From: CAWCTB01 sp963798275
Lineage (GTDB): Bacteria > Acidobacteriota > Terriglobia > Terriglobales > Acidobacteriaceae
Assembly: GCA_963798275.1 (NCBI GenBank)
Contig: CAWCTB010000015.1
Span: 124,001 to 188,000 of the forward strand
Direction of reading: 5' to 3'
DNA: 64,000 bases
Below, in pieces: positions 62,120 to 64,000 of this stretch (positions are counted from its first letter, which is position 1; each line of letters begins with the position of its first letter). A program made the translations under genes and the position numbers. A model generated the notes under the pieces. That model saw nothing but the letters and a program-made list of their open reading frames with translations. It did no database searches and was not told where the DNA came from.

Positions 62120-64000
62120 ATGATTTCAGTTCTTTGCGTGGTTCGCCGCAGCGCAGCCCTGTCGCTGCTGATGTTCAGCCTGCTGGCGGCAGGTGCGCTG
62201 TATTCACAGAATCCCGGCTGGCCTCGCCAGTTCAGCAATTCGAGCGGCAAACTGGTGCTGTATCAGCCGCAGGTCGACGACTGGACAGCCTTCAAGCAGA
62301 TTGACGCCCGCAGCGCCTTCGCTGTCACCCCTACGGGAGGCAAGGAGCAGGTGGGGGTGGTCGTGTTCCAGATGCAGACCGCGGTTAACATGGATGACGC
62401 ACACCGTGCTGCTGAATAGTCCGCAGATCACCAGTATCCTACTTTCCATCCCTGGATCCGGCGAAGGTCCCGCAGATGGAAGCGTTAGTGCGCACGTTCC
62501 TGAATCCCGCGGCCTCGATGACGATATCGCTCGAACGGCTGACCGCTAGCGTGAAGAAGCCTGCCCCTCCGCCGGTCACCGCGGTGAAGAACGATCCGCC
62601 GACCATCTTCATCAGCTTCAAGCCGGCGATCATCCTGCTGGTGAACGGGCAGCCGGTGTTGGCGCCCATTCCAAACTCGAACCTCAAGGCGGTGGTCAAC
62701 GCCAACTGGCCCTTGTTCCAGGACGAGTCGACCTCGACCTACTTCCTGTTCAACAGCAAAGGTTGGATGACGGCCGTAAGCCTCGGCGGCCCTTGGGCGC
62801 CGACCGCGCAGCTCCCGAAAGGCATGTCGGGGGTAGCGGCCAGTCCGAACTGGCAGGACCTGAAGCCCTACATTGCGGCGCCGGCGATCCCGGCCGTCAG
62901 CCCGCAAGTCTTCTACAGCAGCACTCCGGCAGAGATCGTCGTATTCCAGGGGCAGCCGCAATGGTCGGCGATTCCGGGCACGCAACTGGTGTATGCCACT
63001 AACACGGGCAGCCCGGTCTTTAAGTACACGCCGACCGGAACCTATTACTACCTGACATCGGGACGCTGGTTCTCGGCCAGTCGTCCGCTGGGACCCTGGA
63101 CCTTCGCGACCGACAGCCTGCCCCCGGACTTCAAGAACATTCCGCCCAGTAGTCCCATCGGTGGAGTTCTGGCCTCGGTACCTGGCACTCCAGAGGCAGA
63201 AGACGCGGTGCTGATCGCGCAAATTCCGACGACCGCGACGGTAAACGCGGCTGAGGCGGCGAAGCAGGTGAAGGTTTCCTACTCCGGTCCACCGAAGTTT
63301 GAGCCGATCACGGGGACTTCGCTGTCCTACGCCGTCAACACACCCGATCGAGTCATCCAGGTGGGAGATCTGTACTACCTGTGCTTCCAGGGCGTGTGGT
63401 TCATGTCGACCACGCCCAACGGGCCATGGCAGACAGCGCAATCCGTTCCGCAGGTGATCTACACCATCCCGCCCAGTTCGCCGGTGTACAACGTGACGTA
63501 CGTGACGCAGGTGCCGGCGTCGAACGGTTACGTGACGTCCAGCTACACCGCCGGCTACCTGGGCGCCTTCGTTGCCGGGGCCGCCGTGGGGGCGATTATC
63601 GCTGATGGCACCGGCTATTACTATCCGCCGTACGTGGGATTCTATGGCGCTTACCCGGCGTATTACCCTTACGCCACCACCTACGGGTATCACGCTTACG
63701 CAAATCCCTACACGGGTGCCTATGGCTATGGTGCGTCGGCGTATGGGCCTTATGGAGGACAGGCGCACTGGGGTGCGGCCTACAATCCCAGCACCGGAAC
63801 CTACGCGCGCGGGGCGACGGCATCGACCCCTTACGGTTCGCAGAGCGTCGCGCAAGCCTATAACCCTTACACCGGCGCCTACGGCCAGACCCATCAGGGC
63901 TCGAACGCCTATGGATCGTGGGGCTCGTCGACGGTGACGAAGAACGGCGAGACTGCGTACTCGCAGCATGAGAGCGGCGCCTACGGATCGGAAGGCACAG
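62120..64000 (+). CDS. Secreted 'carbohydrate-binding family V/XII'-type protein, partial, two frameshifts
   Basis: This gene runs off the window end without a stop. A signal peptide (SLLMFSLLAAGALYSQ) starts it. The body reads GWPRQFSNSSGKLVLYQPQVDDW, DARSAFAVTPTGGKEQVGVVV, then in the next frames NSPQIT and VPQMEALVRTFLNPAASMTISLERLTASV, and a long conserved stretch (KNDPPTIFISFKPAIILLVNG, WPLFQDESTSTYFLFNSKGWM, DLYYLCFQGVWFMSTTPNGPW). Two +1 bases near 62400 and 62436 are needed. The end is Tyr/Gly-rich tandem-like sequence (YANPYTGAYGYG, YNPYTGAYGQT). I recognise this body from acidobacterial genomes as 'carbohydrate-binding family V/XII' proteins; its binding partner is unknown. Confidence 0.75.

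Noticed and set aside
1..64000. tRNA, rRNA, prophage, complete insertion sequences or defence island
   Set aside because: No cloverleaf, rRNA segment, integrase, transposase, phage structural gene or nuclease-plus-methylase cluster could be supported by reading; RmuC alone is not a defence system.

Overview
The window is GC-rich, densely coded bacterial DNA. It most likely comes from an acidobacterium of the Terriglobia type. This rests on recognised families: a secreted VWFA-domain protein of the acidobacterial type, a 'carbohydrate-binding family V/XII'-type secreted protein, a DUF3052 protein, two PEP-CTERM proteins, PknB-like kinases, and dispersed hairpin repeats between genes. The assignment is inference, because no rRNA or tRNA is visible.

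Layout. 1-14 kb is housekeeping and metabolism: aroA and murA tail to tail, a PLP aminotransferase, a metallo-beta-lactamase/rhodanese protein, malQ, a FecR-domain envelope protein, a flavin-oxidoreductase-like protein, a glyoxalase-like protein, a sugar transporter, an FtsB-like protein, cutA and glycerate kinase. 14-25 kb holds a hydrolase, a Gfo/Idh oxidoreductase, a zinc-ribbon microprotein, PEP-CTERM protein 1, a large membrane SpoIIE-type phosphatase, a lipase, a decayed kinase fragment and PEP-CTERM protein 2. 25-32 kb holds a membrane Ser/Thr kinase, a PIG-L deacetylase and the ribosomal operon rpsP-khpA-rimM-trmD-cupin-rplS. 32-42 kb has a B12-binding radical SAM protein, several secreted or small proteins, rmuC, a repeat-rich gap, a cyclopropane synthase and an ECF sigma/anti-sigma pair. 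42-52 kb carries a ferredoxin, a receiver protein, a tetraheme cytochrome/Fe-S/NrfD membrane redox operon, outer-membrane and VWFA proteins, an ABC exporter and a PLD-like protein. 52-64 kb is dominated by envelope proteins (two OmpA-like proteins, a Spy-like protein, a K+ channel) and two-component signalling (a PAS/GAF histidine kinase and a LuxR-type regulator). It ends inside a large secreted protein.

The most striking property of the whole window is that about 19 genes are broken by single-base frameshifts. Nearly all are +1 insertions, and most look like duplication of a neighbouring base. Joining the frames restores full-length conserved proteins. Slow gene decay would not give this one-sided pattern, so I read it as residual insertion error in a long-read or low-coverage assembly. 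I therefore annotate these as single genes spanning the joined frames, with approximate frameshift positions.

I did not find a clearly new multi-gene system. The best candidates for follow-up are the NrfD/Fe-S/tetraheme operon that lacks a catalytic subunit, the intergenic hairpin repeat families with an element-like cluster at 39.3-40.0 kb, the tandemly duplicated kinase relic at 23.8-24.3 kb, and several multi-domain envelope proteins of unknown role.
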